From positions 437,851,377 to 437,915,376 of the forward strand of contig NC_092875.1 in the NCBI RefSeq assembly GCF_028372415.1: 64,000 nucleotides of DNA, in the 5' to 3' direction. The stretch's first letter is position 1. Each line of letters opens with the position of its first letter. Made by a program: the position numbers and the translations under genes. The notes under the pieces were generated by a model. The model searched no databases. It saw nothing but the letters and a program-made list of their open reading frames with translations, and was not told the origin of the DNA. Of the stretch, positions 1-10,870 are shown in pieces. This DNA is from Notamacropus eugenii. Its lineage: Eukaryota > Chordata > Mammalia > Diprotodontia > Macropodidae.

Positions 1-167
1 TCCTAAAAAAAATAAAGAACAGCTCAAATAGCTGGAGAAATAGTCAATGCTCAAGCCTCGTAGTAATATAATAAAGATGACAGTACTACCAAAGATGATG
101 GACATTTTTACTACCATGTTCATCAAATGATCAAAGGGATGCTTTACAAAACTCATTCATTTGTTCC
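1..167. other. Unassigned non-coding sequence
   Basis: AT-rich sequence with no recognisable repeat, splice-flanked reading frame or RNA gene. Confidence 0.4.
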
Positions 168-270
168 ATTGTAAGCTTTTGGAGGACAGGGCCTATGCTC
201 TTCTTCTTTTTGTATCCCTAGGTTTGTAATGCTCTCTACATAACAATACTTAATAAGTTTTGTTGAATTA
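168..270 (+). mobile_element. L2 LINE 3' tail
   Basis: The order of blocks matches the L2 3' tail: 'gtaagctttt' then a G-rich 'ggaggacagggcc', 'tttgtatccct', and 'acttaataag' before 'ttgttgaatt'. The same block order recurs about a dozen times in the window. It is strongly decayed and 5'-truncated. Confidence 0.55.
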
Positions 271-811
271 AGTTGAATTCTGTGCAGCGAATCCCTTTAA
301 AAGAGGCTCACAGTAGTTGCTTTTCCAAATCCTGTGGGAGGTAACCACATGTGTTTTCTGGGAACACCTAAAGGGAAGAAAACCAATGGAAATGAAGGTA
401 TTTGGAGAGGTATATTCACTTTGAGCCTATTCTCTTTAATATTTTGTTTTTGTTTAATTTCATGTCTTCCATTCATTATTACAAAGAAGTCTGAATACTC
501 CAAGGGGATGAAAAGGAAATAATATCACAAAACAAGGTATGAAATGGGTGGACTTCCAGGTGACAGCAGCTCCTGTTAAATATCATTATAGATGCCAACC
601 ACTTGACCTTTTGCACCAAAATTTTGAGGCAGTCTCCCACTATTCAATGCAGGAATTTTGAGGCCCTAGTGGGCTGGGAACAAAGTGTTGCTTTAGCAAA
701 ACCAGTGGAACACACTCCCTTCTACTGCCTTGGGTATATTTTTCCTGACTTGCTTAGCCTCTCTACCCCATCAGTCAGTTTGAATGAGCTTTAGGAGACC
801 ATCCACTAAAC
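271..811. other. Unassigned non-coding sequence
   Basis: Short open frames exist on both strands near 297-794, but none has codon bias, splice context or a recognisable domain. No repeat is recognised. Confidence 0.4.
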
Positions 812-905
812 TTATAGAGCATCTATTATATACTCAATGCTGAGCTAAAAGCTATGAAGAATAAAAGGGAATATGAACATGGCTCTGGTCTTTAAGTAGT
901 TCCTT
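812..905 (-). mobile_element. L2 LINE 3' tail, antisense
   Basis: 'gagcatctattatatactca' followed by 'aatgctgagcta' is the reverse complement of the L2 tail blocks (…tagcacagtgc…aggtgctta…). Divergent. Confidence 0.45.
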
Positions 906-964
906 ATACACATAAATATAGAAAAATAAGTAAGATGGGTCAAAATATGATATGTCAGGCAGAC

Positions 965-1375
965 CAACATTTATTAAGTACTTACTATACACAAAGTATT
1001 CTATAGATTGGGGTCAAAAAGCAAAGCAAATGACAGTCTCTGATCTCAAGGAGCTAACAATCTGATAGGGAGACCATATGGAAACAACTATGGTCAAGCA
1101 GGCTCTATTAATGATCACATAGGAAGGCACTCACATCGAGGAAGATTGAGAAAGGCTACGTGCAGAACTTGAAATTTTAGCTGGGCCTTGAAGACAGTCA
1201 ATGGGGACAAGGAAAAGAGCTGCAGATTTAGAGAACAAATAATCAGTGACAATGGAAGAGTTGAGAGGAATGTTCTGTTTTAGGAGTTCAGTTCACTGGA
1301 TTGTAGAATTAGTGGAGGGAAACAACATGTAGGAAGGAGTCAGGTTATAAGAGGTTTTGAAAAGTCAGAGGATTG
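965..1375 (-). mobile_element. L2 LINE 3' end, antisense (first segment)
   Basis: It begins with 'caacatttattaagtactta' and contains 'ctcaaggagctaacaatctg' (964-1065), the antisense of the L2 tail. It continues with sequence antisense to the L2 ORF2 end and 3' UTR ('ttttagctgggccttgaaga' near 1175). The same element resumes at about 2455 after a MIR-type SINE and microsatellite DNA. Confidence 0.65.
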
Positions 1376-1605
1376 GCTAGATGGACCGAGCACTGGGTCT
1401 GAAGTCAGAAAAACCTGAGCCCTCAGATACGTAATAGTAGTATGACTCTGGTCAATTCCTCAAAGCTCTTTTTGCCTCAGTTTTCTCAACCGTAAAATGG
1501 GAATACTAATAGTACCTATCTCCCCAGATCATGATGAGAATTAAATGGATTATTTTTAATGCACTTGGTAAAGTGCCAGACATATAGTAACTGGTATAAA
1601 AAAAA
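1376..1605 (+). mobile_element. MIR/THER1-type CORE-SINE
   Basis: CORE-SINE blocks appear in order: a tRNA-like head ending 'gagcactgggtctgaagtca', then 'cctcagttttctcaaccgta', 'aaaatgggaatactaatagt', 'atgagaattaaatgg', and the tail 'gtgccagacatatagtaact'. It sits inside the antisense L2, so it inserted later than that L2. Confidence 0.8.
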
Positions 1606-1913
1606 ATTTCCCTTTCTTCCTTTTATTACTGATCTTGGAAGTAATAGGCTGTTGTTGGCATTTATTGAACAGAGAATATACCAGTGATAAAAGGGGTTAT
1701 TTCTCTCTTATGCTATAAGTCATTATTAATTGAGATTAATATTTTTTTCTTTCTATTTCCTCATTCATGAATAAACCCTTGTAGATTAATACAGCCAGTC
1801 ATTGAAGAATATTATTGATTTTGCCCAAAAATTTACTCTACCTAGACAGTCTCATCTAGGTCCTTACAAAGAGATGCTAATCTAGGTGAATTCCAACCCA
1901 TTGTGTTCTACTC

Positions 1914-1915
<2 letters not shown>
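1606..1915. other. Unassigned non-coding sequence
   Basis: No recognisable repeat or coding potential. It lies between two segments of one L2, so it probably contains unrecognised inserted DNA. Confidence 0.35.

Positions 1916-1979
<64 letters not shown>
1916..1979 (+). repeat. (TG)n microsatellite
   Basis: Near-perfect alternating TG of about 64 bp, likely length-polymorphic. Confidence 0.98.
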
Positions 1980-1981
<2 letters not shown>

Positions 1982-2112
1982 CCTTTGTCTAGATAGCCCA
2001 CCGGCTAGAGGTGATCTGGGAGCAAGAGTGATATAACCAAAGTCACTGTCACCCAGTCCCTCTTTAGAATAGGTCCACCTCTTGTAATAGTCATTCTCTC
2101 ATTTATTGGCAC

Positions 2113-2247
2113 ATATATATAATTATTTATATATTTATATAATATGAATTATAATATATACATATTAATTTATATGCATATATATTTATATGCATATTAA
2201 TTTATATACATATGAATTAATTTATATACATATACATAATTTATATA
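2113..2247. repeat. AT-rich degenerate (TATA/TTTATA) repeat
   Basis: Recurrent 'atttatatacatat' and 'tgcatattaatttatat' units, almost without G or C. Confidence 0.85.
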
Positions 2248-2454
2248 CACATTAATTGTTATAACCAATCAGAGTTGATTGCTGCCTGTCCTGAACACAC
2301 ACTCTTCTGAGAGCATATAAGCTTTGAGAGGCTTCAATATTCATCTTTGGTCTATGAGAAAGAACCAAATAGCCATACATTTATTATATATTTGCTAATC
2401 ATAATTTATAAAATTATTAATTACCCAGAAACTAAGTGTTTTGTACTTTTTCAT

Positions 2455-2900
2455 CCATACAATAGTCAGACCTGAAATTTAGGAAGATGAGTTTGACAGA
2501 CAATGGACTGAAGTAGGTGGAGACTTGAGGTGGGTAAACCAAACCAGTAGGATACTGCAATAGTCTAGGCATGAGGTGATGGGGGCCTTCAGAAGGGTGA
2601 TGGCATTGTCAAAGGAGACAAAAGGGCATATGCAAAGTTAGAATCAACTAATTTTGTTGTGATTATATGATAATATAGTACACGATTGTAACATAATCAC
2701 ATATTACAAAGTTTAGAGTCAACAGGACTTGACTATGTATTGGTTGTGAGGAGTGACACAGTGTAAGAAATCAAGGATGACACCTAGGTTGGGAGCCTGT
2801 GTGATTGGGAAGATGGTAATGTCCTTAATAGTAATAGGAAAGTTAGAAAGAGAGGAGGGATTCGGGGGGAACTAATGAGTTCAGTTTTGGATTGAAAAAG
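2455..2900 (-). mobile_element. L2 LINE ORF2 C-terminal region, antisense (second segment)
   Basis: Antisense L2 blocks appear in the expected order: 'tgcaatagtctaggcatgag' (2555-2575), 'gagtcaacaggacttgacta' (2716-2735), 'atcaaggatgacacctaggt' (2770-2790) and 'atgagttcagttttgga' (2875-2891). On the minus strand these are the end of the L2 reverse-transcriptase ORF and its 3' region. Riddled with stops. Confidence 0.7.
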
Positions 2901-3329
2901 AAAGTGGCATTTGAGGAAGTAAATACCACTGATATTCAGAAGAAGGTAGGCTATGGGCAGTGGGCTATGAAGGCTTCACAGAGGAGGTAGGGTCTCATAG
3001 ACAGGAAGGAAAAGAATAGGGAAATCATGGTAAGGTTGTGGTATTATAAACAGAGAAGAGGAATCTAATGAGAAATAAAATGGAAAGGAATTTCTCCAGG
3101 TTAATAAATTTGACAAGGATGGAGTGTTTGTGTGGGGAATGGTGGGAGGTTATATAGAAAGGGTACCTACTTTATTATTAGCTGTTAAGTAGGACCAATG
3201 TTCTCAACTCCAGTTAACTTCTTTCCATCTTGCAAAGTGAAGCTTTGAACTACTCAGATAACATCTAAGACAGACTCCTTCAGATACCTCTAAAAAGAGA
3301 ATCTGAACAAATTTTATAGTGGTAGAATC
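2901..3329. other. Unassigned non-coding sequence
   Basis: Purine-rich sequence with no family assigned. It could be the decayed continuation of the L2. Confidence 0.3.
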
Positions 3330-3654
3330 CAATAGGAGACAGTGTGGCAGATTTCCAACCCAGGACAGACTGGAAGGTCAACGGGAAGGATGTGTGGCAT
3401 GAAGCTAGAAGAGCACACGGTGCACAATGCACAGACTGTACCAGTGCAGACCCTGCAATAGCAAAGCTGAGAAGGAAGCCCCAGGTGATCTGAAGCAGCA
3501 GCAGTACTATAGATTCTCAAACATATCAGCCCAGGATGGGAGTCCAGTGAAAGTGAGCAAGAGAGAACCATAGAAACCCAGAGAACAGCAGCAGCCTCTC
3601 GTGAGACTATGAGCCCACAGATTAAATGTCTGTAAGTCACCTAATTGAACTTCT
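3330..3654 (+). mobile_element. L1 5' UTR-like fragment
   Basis: 'actggaaggtcaacgggaag' (3369-3388) matches 'attggaaggtcagtgggaaa' in the 5' UTR of the L1-like element at 13.8 kb (14109-14128). It is GC-richer than its surroundings and lies just upstream of a separate L1 5' end, so it is either a second truncated promoter copy or a duplicated 5' unit. Confidence 0.45.
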
Positions 3655-3660
3655 GGGAAC

Positions 3661-3671
3661 CAAGATGGTGG
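3661..3671 (+). promoter_or_regulatory. YY1-like motif at L1 5' end
   Basis: CAAGATGGTGG resembles the CAAGATGGC core that binds YY1 near the start of mammalian L1 promoters. The same position is conserved in the two other L1-type 5' ends here (13779-13790 plus; 23442-23452 minus). Activity is inferred only. Confidence 0.4.
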
Positions 3672-4361
3672 AGTGATCAGTAAATGCTCTACCCCTCCCC
3701 TTCTTGACCTGGAAAAGCTTAGAAATTATTTCCTCAGGAAAAATCCTGAAACAGTGAGATCAGCCAAAGGGGTATAAACAGTCTCTCAGCCTGTGAGGCT
3801 GGGAAAATCACAAAAGGGGGTCTGTCTTGCTGTGACTGAAGGTGACCAGGGCAGGACCAGAGCTATCCCAAACAGCCCCACCTCAGCAAATCTGGAGGAG
3901 ATCCTGAGCCTGAGGAGGGTGAAGCGCGCAATCAGCAACAATAGGACCCTAGGTGTGCCCCAGCACATCCAGGAGAATAGGGAAGACACTAATGCAAATG
4001 GGTTTCACCAACCACTGAGTCTGCCTGTGCTCAGGAGGGGAAACCTTCTGTGACCAGATTAACCCTCCCCCACACTTAATGCAGCTAGCTCCAGGGTAAC
4101 TCCAGGGAAACTCAGAAGGACATCACCTGGTCTCTGCTTTGTCATATCAGCCAGCTCAGCACCAATTAAGCTACAGCATTCTCACTTCTAGCTGAAAGAA
4201 CCAGAAATCACAATACACAAAGCCTCAAGTTCTAAACACAAGAACAGTGGGACAGAGCCCTCTTTGCCCCAGAAGCAGAGATCCATTTTAAAAGCCAGGA
4301 AAAGGGTGATAATCATGAGCAAGAAGCAAACCAGAAAAAGATAAGACCATAGAATCTTTCT

Positions 4362-5740
4362 ATGGGTACAAAGACCAAAATAATGAATACCAAAGAGATC
4401 AGCATTGAGACTATACTCCCATCTGAAACTTCAGAAGGAAATATGAACAGATCTCAAGTCCAAAAAGCATTCTTGGAAGATCTTAAGAAGGATTTTAAAA
4501 GCCAAATTAGGGAAGTAGAAGAAAAGCTGGTCAATGATTTAAAAAATATGAAAAAAGAAATCACATAGGAATTTAAAAGAAAAATTGTACAAATGGACCA
4601 TAAGCTAGCTGCATCAAATGTGGAGAAGGGGTGGTCTGGCCGCAGGAGGTCTCCTCTCCTGAAAAGGAAGCACAAAACCTAACTGGGAAAATTGATTTCC
4701 ACATCCAGAGAAAGAACTATGGAATTCAATCACAGAATGTAGCAGATCATTTTCTTTTGTATTAGGTTTTGGTTTGTTGTATGATTTCTCCCAATCATTT
4801 TAATTCTTCTAAACAACATGATTATGGTGAAAATGTATTTAATAGGAATGTATGTGTAGAACCTATATAAAATTGTATGCTGTCTCAGGGAGGGAGGAGG
4901 AAGGTAGTGGAGAAAGAGTGGAAAGGAGGGGAATAATCTGTTATATGGGAGTGATTGTAGAACACTGAAAATAAATAAAAAATAATAATAATGAAAAGGA
5001 CATTGGATAAATGGGAAAGGAAGTACAAAATCTAAATGGAGAAAATAACTCCTTAAAAGGAACAATTGTGCAGATGGAAAAGGAAATGCAAAAGTTAGCT
5101 GAAAAAAATAATTTGATAAAAATTAGAATTGGGCAAGTAGAAGCTAATGACTCTATGAGACTTCAAGAATCAATCAAACACGATCTAGAGAATGAAAAGA
5201 TAGAAGAAAATGCAAAAAATCTAATGTGAAAAACTGACCTGGGGAGAAAAATGTAAGACTTATTGGTCTACCAGAAAGCCATAATAAAAAAATTTTAAAA
5301 AAGCCTGGACAATATCTTCCAAGAAATCAAGGAAAATTGCCCAGAAGTCCTAGATACAGAGGGCAAAATAGTCATTGAAAAACTCCATCATTCATCTCCT
5401 GAAAGGGATGCCAAACTGAAAATACCAAGGAATATCATTGCCAAATTCGAGAACTATTAAGTGAAGGAAAAAACACTGCAGACAGAAAGAAGCAATTCAG
5501 ATTTAGAGGAAATACAGTCAGGATCATAGAGGACCTTGGAGCCTTTACTTTAAAAGATCGAAGGGATTCGAATATGATATTCCATAAGGCAAAGGAATTG
5601 GGACTACAACAGAGGACCAATTACCCAGCAAAGTTGAGCATAATATTTCAGGCAAGGAGATGGACATTCAATGAAATAAGGGATTTTCAGAACTTCCTGA
5701 TGAAAATGACATTACTCAATAGAAAATTCTATCTTTAAAC
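4362..5740 (+). pseudogene. L1 ORF1 (RNA-binding protein) remnant, interrupted
   Basis: ORF1p is the trimeric nucleic-acid chaperone of L1. The N-terminal part (4362-4568, 68 codons) is hydrophilic and ends in a Lys/Glu-rich coiled coil ('EVEEKLVND'). A foreign L1 3' end interrupts it at about 4610. The coiled coil resumes at 5011-5229 with 'EKEMQKLAEKNN' and 'QVEANDSM', matching ORF1 of the element at 14.66 kb ('EKEVQKLTEENN', 'QMEANDFM'). After a stop, frames bearing 'LVYQKA', 'PRNIIAKFENY' and 'LDTEGKIVIEKLHHS' continue the RRM and C-terminal domain. It has several stops and frameshifts and is not functional. Confidence 0.85.
4610..4997 (+). mobile_element. 5'-truncated L1 3' UTR inserted in L1 ORF1
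   Basis: It starts near 'gtggagaaggggtgg' and contains the common L1 3'-end blocks 'cagagaaagaactatggaat' (4708-4727), 'aacaacatgattatggtgaa' (4813-4832), 'aacctatataaaattgtatg' (4860-4879) and 'gggagggaggagg'. It ends in an A-rich tail with AATAAA-type signals (4968-4997). The ORF1 coiled coil continues on both sides, so this is an insertion. Confidence 0.75.
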
Positions 5741-6369
5741 ACAAGTCTCAAGAAAGGCATAAAAAGGTAAATGGAAAAAAACTTGTTATTTAATATGGGC
5801 AAACTGTTTACATACTTATAAGAGAAGATGATACTTGTTAATCTTGAGAATTGTATATTTGTTATGATATATGAAAGGGATATACATAGAGGGAGTGTGT
5901 ATAAAGTAAATGATGTGATAATAAAAATGTGATGTAAAGTGTAAAGGAATTGTAATGGGACGTGCAAAGAAGGAGAAAGAAAAAGGTAGATTACACTACA
6001 GAAAGAGGCACAAAAACATATTACAGTAGAGGCAAAGAGGGGAAGGAGATGAGCATTGTTTGAGATTTACTCTCATCTGATTTGGTTCAAGGAGACAACA
6101 ACAAACTCAGGTAAGTATAGAAATCTAACTAGCTCTATAGACAGTAGGAGGGGAAAGAAGAACAAAAAGGGAGGCGAGGCTAAAAGCGAAGGTAGAAGTC
6201 GTAAGGGAAAGGGGGAGTAAAAGGGAGAAGGATTGAAAGAAGGGAGTGAAGAATGATGGTCAAAAATGAAAACTCTATTGTGGAGAGGAAGGGAGAAGGA
6301 AGAACTAAAAGCCCAAATAGGGGGGAAGAGGATGGAGGGAAAAACACAGATAGTAATCATAACTGTGAA

Positions 6370-7090
6370 TGTGAATAGGATGAACTGTTCCATAAAATAG
6401 AGCTGGATAGCAGAATGGATTAAAAATCATAATCCAACAATATGTTGTTTACAAGAAACACATTTGAAGTGGGGGATATACACAGGGTAAAGGTAAAAGG
6501 TTGCAGCAGAATATATTGTGCTTCAGCTGATGTAAAAAAAGCAGGGGTAGCGATCCTAATCTCAGACAAAGCAAAAGCAGAAATAGATCTAATCAAAAGA
6601 GATAAGGAAGGAAACTATATCCTGCTAAAAGGAACCATAGATAACAAAATAATATTATTACTAAACATATATGCTCCAAGTGGTATAGTATCCAAATTCT
6701 TAGAGTAGAAGTAAAGTGAGTTACAGGAAGAAATAGACAGCAAAACTATACTAGAGGGGGACCTCAAGCTCTCCATCTCTGAACTTGATAAATCTAACCT
6801 CAAAATAAACAAAAAAGAAGTTAAGGAGGTGAATAAAACTCTGAGTAATGCAGATATGATAGATCTCTGGAGAAAATTGAATGGGGAGAGAAAGGAATAT
6901 AGCTTTTTCTCAGCAGAACATGGCACATATACAAAAACTGACCATGTACTAGGGCATAAAAACCTCACAATCCAGTGCAGAAAGGCAAAGATAGTTAATG
7001 CATCCTTCTCAAATCACAATGCAATAAAAACTATATGTAATAAAAGGCCATGAAAATATAAACCAAAAATTAATTGTAAACTAAACAAAG
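6370..7090 (+). pseudogene. L1 ORF2 remnant: N-terminal endonuclease only
   Basis: ORF2p carries an APE-type endonuclease followed by reverse transcriptase. Seen here in three frames: 'CCLQETHLKWG' (metal-binding Glu region, 6447-6480), 'AGVAILISDKA', 'NIYAPSG', 'EGDLKLS' (in place of GDxN) and 'DHVLGHK'. The usual SDH motif is replaced by 'SNHNAIK' (about 7009-7029). Sequence like the start of the post-endonuclease linker ('YKPKINCKLNK') ends at about 7085 and the reverse transcriptase never appears. The longest open stretches are 6442-6708 and 6829-7053. Confidence 0.8.
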
Positions 7091-8014
7091 TAAAGTTTCA
7101 AGGGTGATTTGTATGGATGGACCACAAATGTTCTTATGGTAGTTGAAAGAAATTTTGTCACTCTAGGTGAAAGACTAGACTGAATTCAAAGAATGATAGA
7201 TCTCTCTACCTTCAATAAAAGTGCTAAGTAGACTTCATCTTCCATTCCACCAAATTTAAATATCATAATTAAATCTTAGTTGGTCACATCATTGTCCTCT
7301 GGGTTCCTACAATATAGACTACTTAGCTATTCTTGAGATATTTGGAATAATTCCTAGCATCCTCTTCATCCCCTCCCCCTTATGCCTTGTTGACCTACCT
7401 TACTCCTAGTTTCTTAATAATAATGAAGGAATAATTAAGACCTCCAGACCATGGAAAAGAAATTGCTTTCTGTTGCTTAGAAGGGGAGTCCTCCAAAATA
7501 TTCTGTGTTCCATCTCTTGCTGAGAGACCTCCCCAACTGTAGTCCATCATCTCTTTTTTGAGTTGAATTGACTTGTGGCAGCAAACACAGAATGAACTCC
7601 CAAAGTTTTCACTTATTAGTTGAGGGCATGGTTCTGCATCATGGAAGAGCTGGGTTATACCCAATAATCTAAAAGAACTGATTGACCTTTTCTGCTGAGC
7701 AATGTAAGAACAGCAGAGAAGATGTCAATCTAGTTAGCAGGGCAGTGACTTTTGTAGACCAGAAAGATGTCATAGTGAAGAAAGCAGCTCCTATTCAGTG
7801 AAATTACAAGGCTGACAGTTTAAATCAGCAGCTCCAAGAGAGAAGTATATACTTCACTATAGATAGAGATGTGGATTTACCACATCAGGAGTGTGTACTC
7901 TGATTATACAGTTTTGTCTGTATGTATTTTCTCCATGTGTGTTGCCTGCGTGTGTCTCTTTTCTCTTACCTATTCCTTGGCCACAAGTGTTCCCTCCCCC
8001 ACTGTGAAGAGTAT
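7091..8014. other. Unassigned non-coding sequence
   Basis: No repeat family is recognised. Open frames on both strands are short and unremarkable. Confidence 0.4.
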
Positions 8015-8255
8015 GTTGTTGTTCAGTTCTGTCTGACTTTTCATGATCCCATTTGTGGTTTTCTTGGCAAAGATACTGGAGGGGTTTACCCTTTCTTTTT
8101 CCAGCATATTTTACAGATGAGGATCTAAGACTAGCAGGGCTAAATGACTTGCTCTGCATCATACAGCTCGTGAGTGTCTGACGCCAGATTTGAACTCAGG
8201 AAAACGAGTCTTTCTGATTCCCAGCTTAGTGCTCTATCCACTATGTAACCTAGTA
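8015..8255 (-). mobile_element. MAR1-type CORE-SINE with BovB-like tail
   Basis: Read on the minus strand, it has a tRNA-like head with 'gtggatagagcac' (8229-8241), 'gagttcaaat' and 'acagctcgtgag', then the CORE block 'cctcatctgtaaaat', then a tail with 'ctttgccaagaaaac' (about 8058-8072) and 'agtcagacagaac'. The tail resembles BovB/RTE LINE 3' ends, which would supply the retrotransposition machinery. Four close relatives occur in this window. Confidence 0.85.
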
Positions 8256-8265
8256 GTATGGTTAA

Positions 8266-8520
8266 AGCTCCTCCCTTTCCTTTCTCTCTCCTCCTCCTCC
8301 TCTTCCTTATCGTTTCCTCTTTCCCTTCCCTCTTGTCCTTCTCTTCCTCTCTCATTCTCCTTCTTCCTCTCTCTCTGTATCTGTCTTTCTGTCTTTACCT
8401 CTGTCTATTTTTGTCCCTCTGTTTATCTGTCTGTCTTTATCTCTGTTTGTCTTGATTGTCTTTTTTTCTGTCTGTTTCTCTTTTTGTCTGTCTCTATCTC
8501 AGTATTGGTTTTTCTCTCAG
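8266..8520 (+). repeat. Polypyrimidine (TCC/TCTG)n low-complexity tract
   Basis: Nearly pure C/T for more than 200 bp, grading from (TCC)n to (TCTG)n. It produces long Ser/Leu-rich open frames that are artefacts. Confidence 0.95.
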
Positions 8521-8571
<51 letters not shown>

Positions 8572-8580
8572 TACACATAC
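8521..8580 (+). repeat. (TACA)n(CA)n microsatellite
   Basis: 'atacatacat' flanks on both sides of about 22 CA units. Confidence 0.97.
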
Positions 8581-8604
8581 CATAAGGGTAAAGGAAAATG
8601 ATTC

Positions 8605-8670
8605 GCATTTCACAAACTTATATTAAGTACATACCATGTGCTGGGCATTGGGGTTAGAAACATTTTTTAA
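8605..8670 (-). mobile_element. L2 LINE tail fragment, antisense
   Basis: 'atattaagtacataccatgt' plus 'gctgggcattggggtta' is the antisense L2 tail. Confidence 0.5.
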
Positions 8671-8794
8671 AAAATACTATTTTTGTCTTTAAGATAATTG
8701 TAATATAGTAATAATATGTTATGCCAAGGATCTTTGGTTTTCTTAGTGTGAAGACTCCTTCTGGCAATACAGATGAGAACTCATCTATAACTTA

Positions 8795-8945
8795 GTAAAT
8801 GAGTCTTTAAGAATCTTATCTGAAGCACAGAGAACTTAAGTGACATGCCTATGATAACATAGGTGATAATTATAAGAGGTAGAATTTGGACACAGGTTTT
8901 CTTGATTCAAAGTCCAGTGCCCTATCTATCATGTCATACTGTCTT
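8795..8945 (-). mobile_element. MIR/THER1 fragment
   Basis: Antisense CORE-SINE order: 'cagagaacttaagtgacatg', 'gtagaatttggacacaggtt' and 'ccagtgccctatctatca'. Confidence 0.6.
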
Positions 8946-9359
8946 TCTAACAAGCATGTACAAAAAGAAGCATACATCAAATTAAAATTTAGAAAAAGAA
9001 CTGAGGCATCAAAAAGACATGAAAACTCAAGCACAGAAAATGGAGACCCCTATTATTTTTTCCTCGGAGTAGTTTCCAGACCCGGCTTTTCAAACCTGAT
9101 AAGCACTATGCTTTTGGTGAATAATGTTGGGTTTGGGAGGTGGTTGGAGGCAGTGGTCCTGCCAAAGGGAATCTAGAAAGCACTGCTACCTAGGATGGAA
9201 TCCTTAGCAATAAACAAAATATTAAGACCACAGTTGGTGTTTTCAATCCTTCTGTCATTTAAAAGTAAGAACTTCAGAAGATAAATACGTATTTGGAAAA
9301 AAACCAACTAATTAAAGAGATGTGTCTGAGAGTAGGATTTGGATGTCTGGTCCATGGCT

Positions 9360-9405
9360 TAAAATAAAATAAAATAAAATAAAATAAAATAAAATAAAAT
9401 AAAAT
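9360..9405 (+). repeat. (AAAAT)n pentanucleotide repeat
   Basis: Nine uninterrupted AAAAT units. Confidence 0.98.
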
Positions 9406-9554
9406 GGATTCTTCTCTAGAGATAAAATGTAGCTATTGATATCTGGTAAAATATCTATTTGTCTGGAGTGAATCTGATCAAGAGGGTTTTAAGTGGAAAA
9501 TGGAGAGGGAGGGACAAACTGCCAGGGAAGAACATCAATAGAGAGTACTGGTAA

Positions 9555-9720
9555 TTCACAGATCAAAGATTTAGAGCTGGAAGGAATATTAAAGGTCAAC
9601 TAGTTCTTCTGTCCCTTTATTTTAATGATGAGGAACAGTCTTAGAAAAATGAAGTGATTCACTCAAAGTCACACAATTAACAAATGGAAGAGCCATGGTT
9701 TCAGCCCCAGTCCTTATAAT
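9555..9720 (-). mobile_element. MIR/THER1 fragment
   Basis: Antisense blocks 'aatgatgaggaacagtctta', 'agtgattcactcaaagtcac' and 'agccccagtcctt' in the CORE-SINE order. Confidence 0.6.
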
Positions 9721-9784
9721 TTAGAAAAAACATAAAGGCTAGTATGTATTCAGAAGAGGAGTGGGTGATGAGAGCATAGGTGAA

Positions 9785-10085
9785 CAGATCATTTAAGAAC
9801 CAGTTCAAGAAATTGGGGAAGTCTAGTCTGGAAAAGAGAGAAGCCTAAATAGGACCATGACAACTGCTTTTAAATATGTAATATACAGAAAATATACAGG
9901 ACTTTCCATAAGTGAAATTACCTTCTTAGGAGGAGTTGGGTGCCCCTCATCAGAGGTCTTTAAGGAGAGGCTGATTAACAACTTATTTAAGGGTATTCTA
10001 GAAAGGATTCCTGAAAACTTTCCAGAGATGAGTAAGTCTAAATGGATTCTGAAGTCCTTTCTAGTATTTAGATTCTGTTTCAAGA
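9785..10085 (+). mobile_element. L3/CR1 LINE 3' end
   Basis: The order 'ggactttccataagtgaa', 'ggtgcccctcatcagaggtc', 'tttaaggagaggctgatta' and 'ctgaagtcctttctagtatt', ending 'agattctgttt', matches the 3' end of mammalian L3/CR1. A longer relative is at 28.4-29.4 kb. Confidence 0.7.
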
Positions 10086-10119
10086 AACATTTATTTGCTA
10101 TTTACCAGAGCAGCTGTAT

Positions 10120-10870
10120 GGAAAATAGATTGGAATAAGGAGAGAATGAAAGCCAGTAGTCTACTTATAGGTCTATTGCAATAAGCAATGAGGATGGTAA
10201 ACATTCCCGAAGAGAAGAAAAAAAATGTGAGAAGTGTGGAGGTAGACTGTATAAGAATTAACAACTGACTGGCTATTGCTGCTGAGAAAGGGGATGGGTA
10301 AATGATGGTTCCAACACTGCAAATTTCAGTGACTGGGAAGATAGGTGGGGTGCCCCTTCACAGAAATGAAAGGGTTTAGAGATGGGTAGGCATTTAGAAA
10401 TGGAAGATACTGGGTTCTGTTTCAGAAACGTTGAATTTGAGGAACATTATGGCATCTTGTTGGGATGTTCAGTAAATGCTAAAGAGGGGAATTCCACAAG
10501 AGAGTGATTAAGTTCGAATATATAGATCTTGAAGACATAAGCAAAAAGATCTAAATTTAACTCCTGGGAGCTCATAAAATCACCAAGAGAAAAGATATAA
10601 AGAGAGAAGAGAAAGCCTAAGATAGAACTTGGGGAAGGGAGTTGGGCATTGAGGATCATCCAGCAAAAGAGACTGAGGAGTTATCAAACCCTTTGGAGGA
10701 GAAGCAGGACATAGCAGTGTCAGGATAGCTGAGGAAGAAGAGAATTCCCAGGAAGATGAGCAGCAAACAGAGCCCAAAGCTTCAGAGAGGTCAACAAGGA
10801 TGAGAACAGAGGAAAAGTTATTAGATTTGGAAGTTAATTTACCAGAACCTCTATTTTAAGAAAAATGCCT
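10120..10870 (-). mobile_element. L2 LINE ORF2 reverse-transcriptase C-terminal region, antisense
   Basis: Antisense L2 blocks in order: 'ttgcaataagcaatgaggat', 'agtgactgggaagatagg', 'gttctgtttcagaaacgttg', 'aagagactgagga' and 'cttcagagaggtcaacaagg'. Reading on the minus strand gives 'LGDFMSSQELNLDLFAY' (frame ending near 10447), where L2 reverse transcriptases have the YADD catalytic box followed by 'QIYI'. Here the box is degraded although 'KIYI' survives. Long-dead copy. Confidence 0.75.

Larger units (their letters stand above)
3655..7090 (+). mobile_element. L1 LINE with 5' end, ORF1 and ORF2 endonuclease; 3' part absent
   Basis: The 5' end carries 'caagatggtggagtg' (3661-3675), the start typical of mammalian L1. 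A ~700-bp 5' UTR, a broken ORF1 (4362-5740), an ORF1-ORF2 spacer and the start of ORF2 (endonuclease, to about 7085) follow. The reverse transcriptase, C-terminal domain, 3' UTR and poly(A) tail are missing. L1 copies are normally truncated at the 5' end because reverse transcription starts at the 3' end, so this copy probably lost its 3' part by later deletion. Another L1 3' end is inserted in ORF1 (4610-4997). All reading frames are broken. Confidence 0.85.

Noticed and set aside
4730..6393. Minus-strand open frames opposite the L1
   Set aside because: Antisense shadows of A-rich L1 sequence; composition explains their openness.
8190..8608. Long Ser/Leu-rich open frames
   Set aside because: They translate polypyrimidine and CA/TACA repeats; no start context, splice sites or domains.
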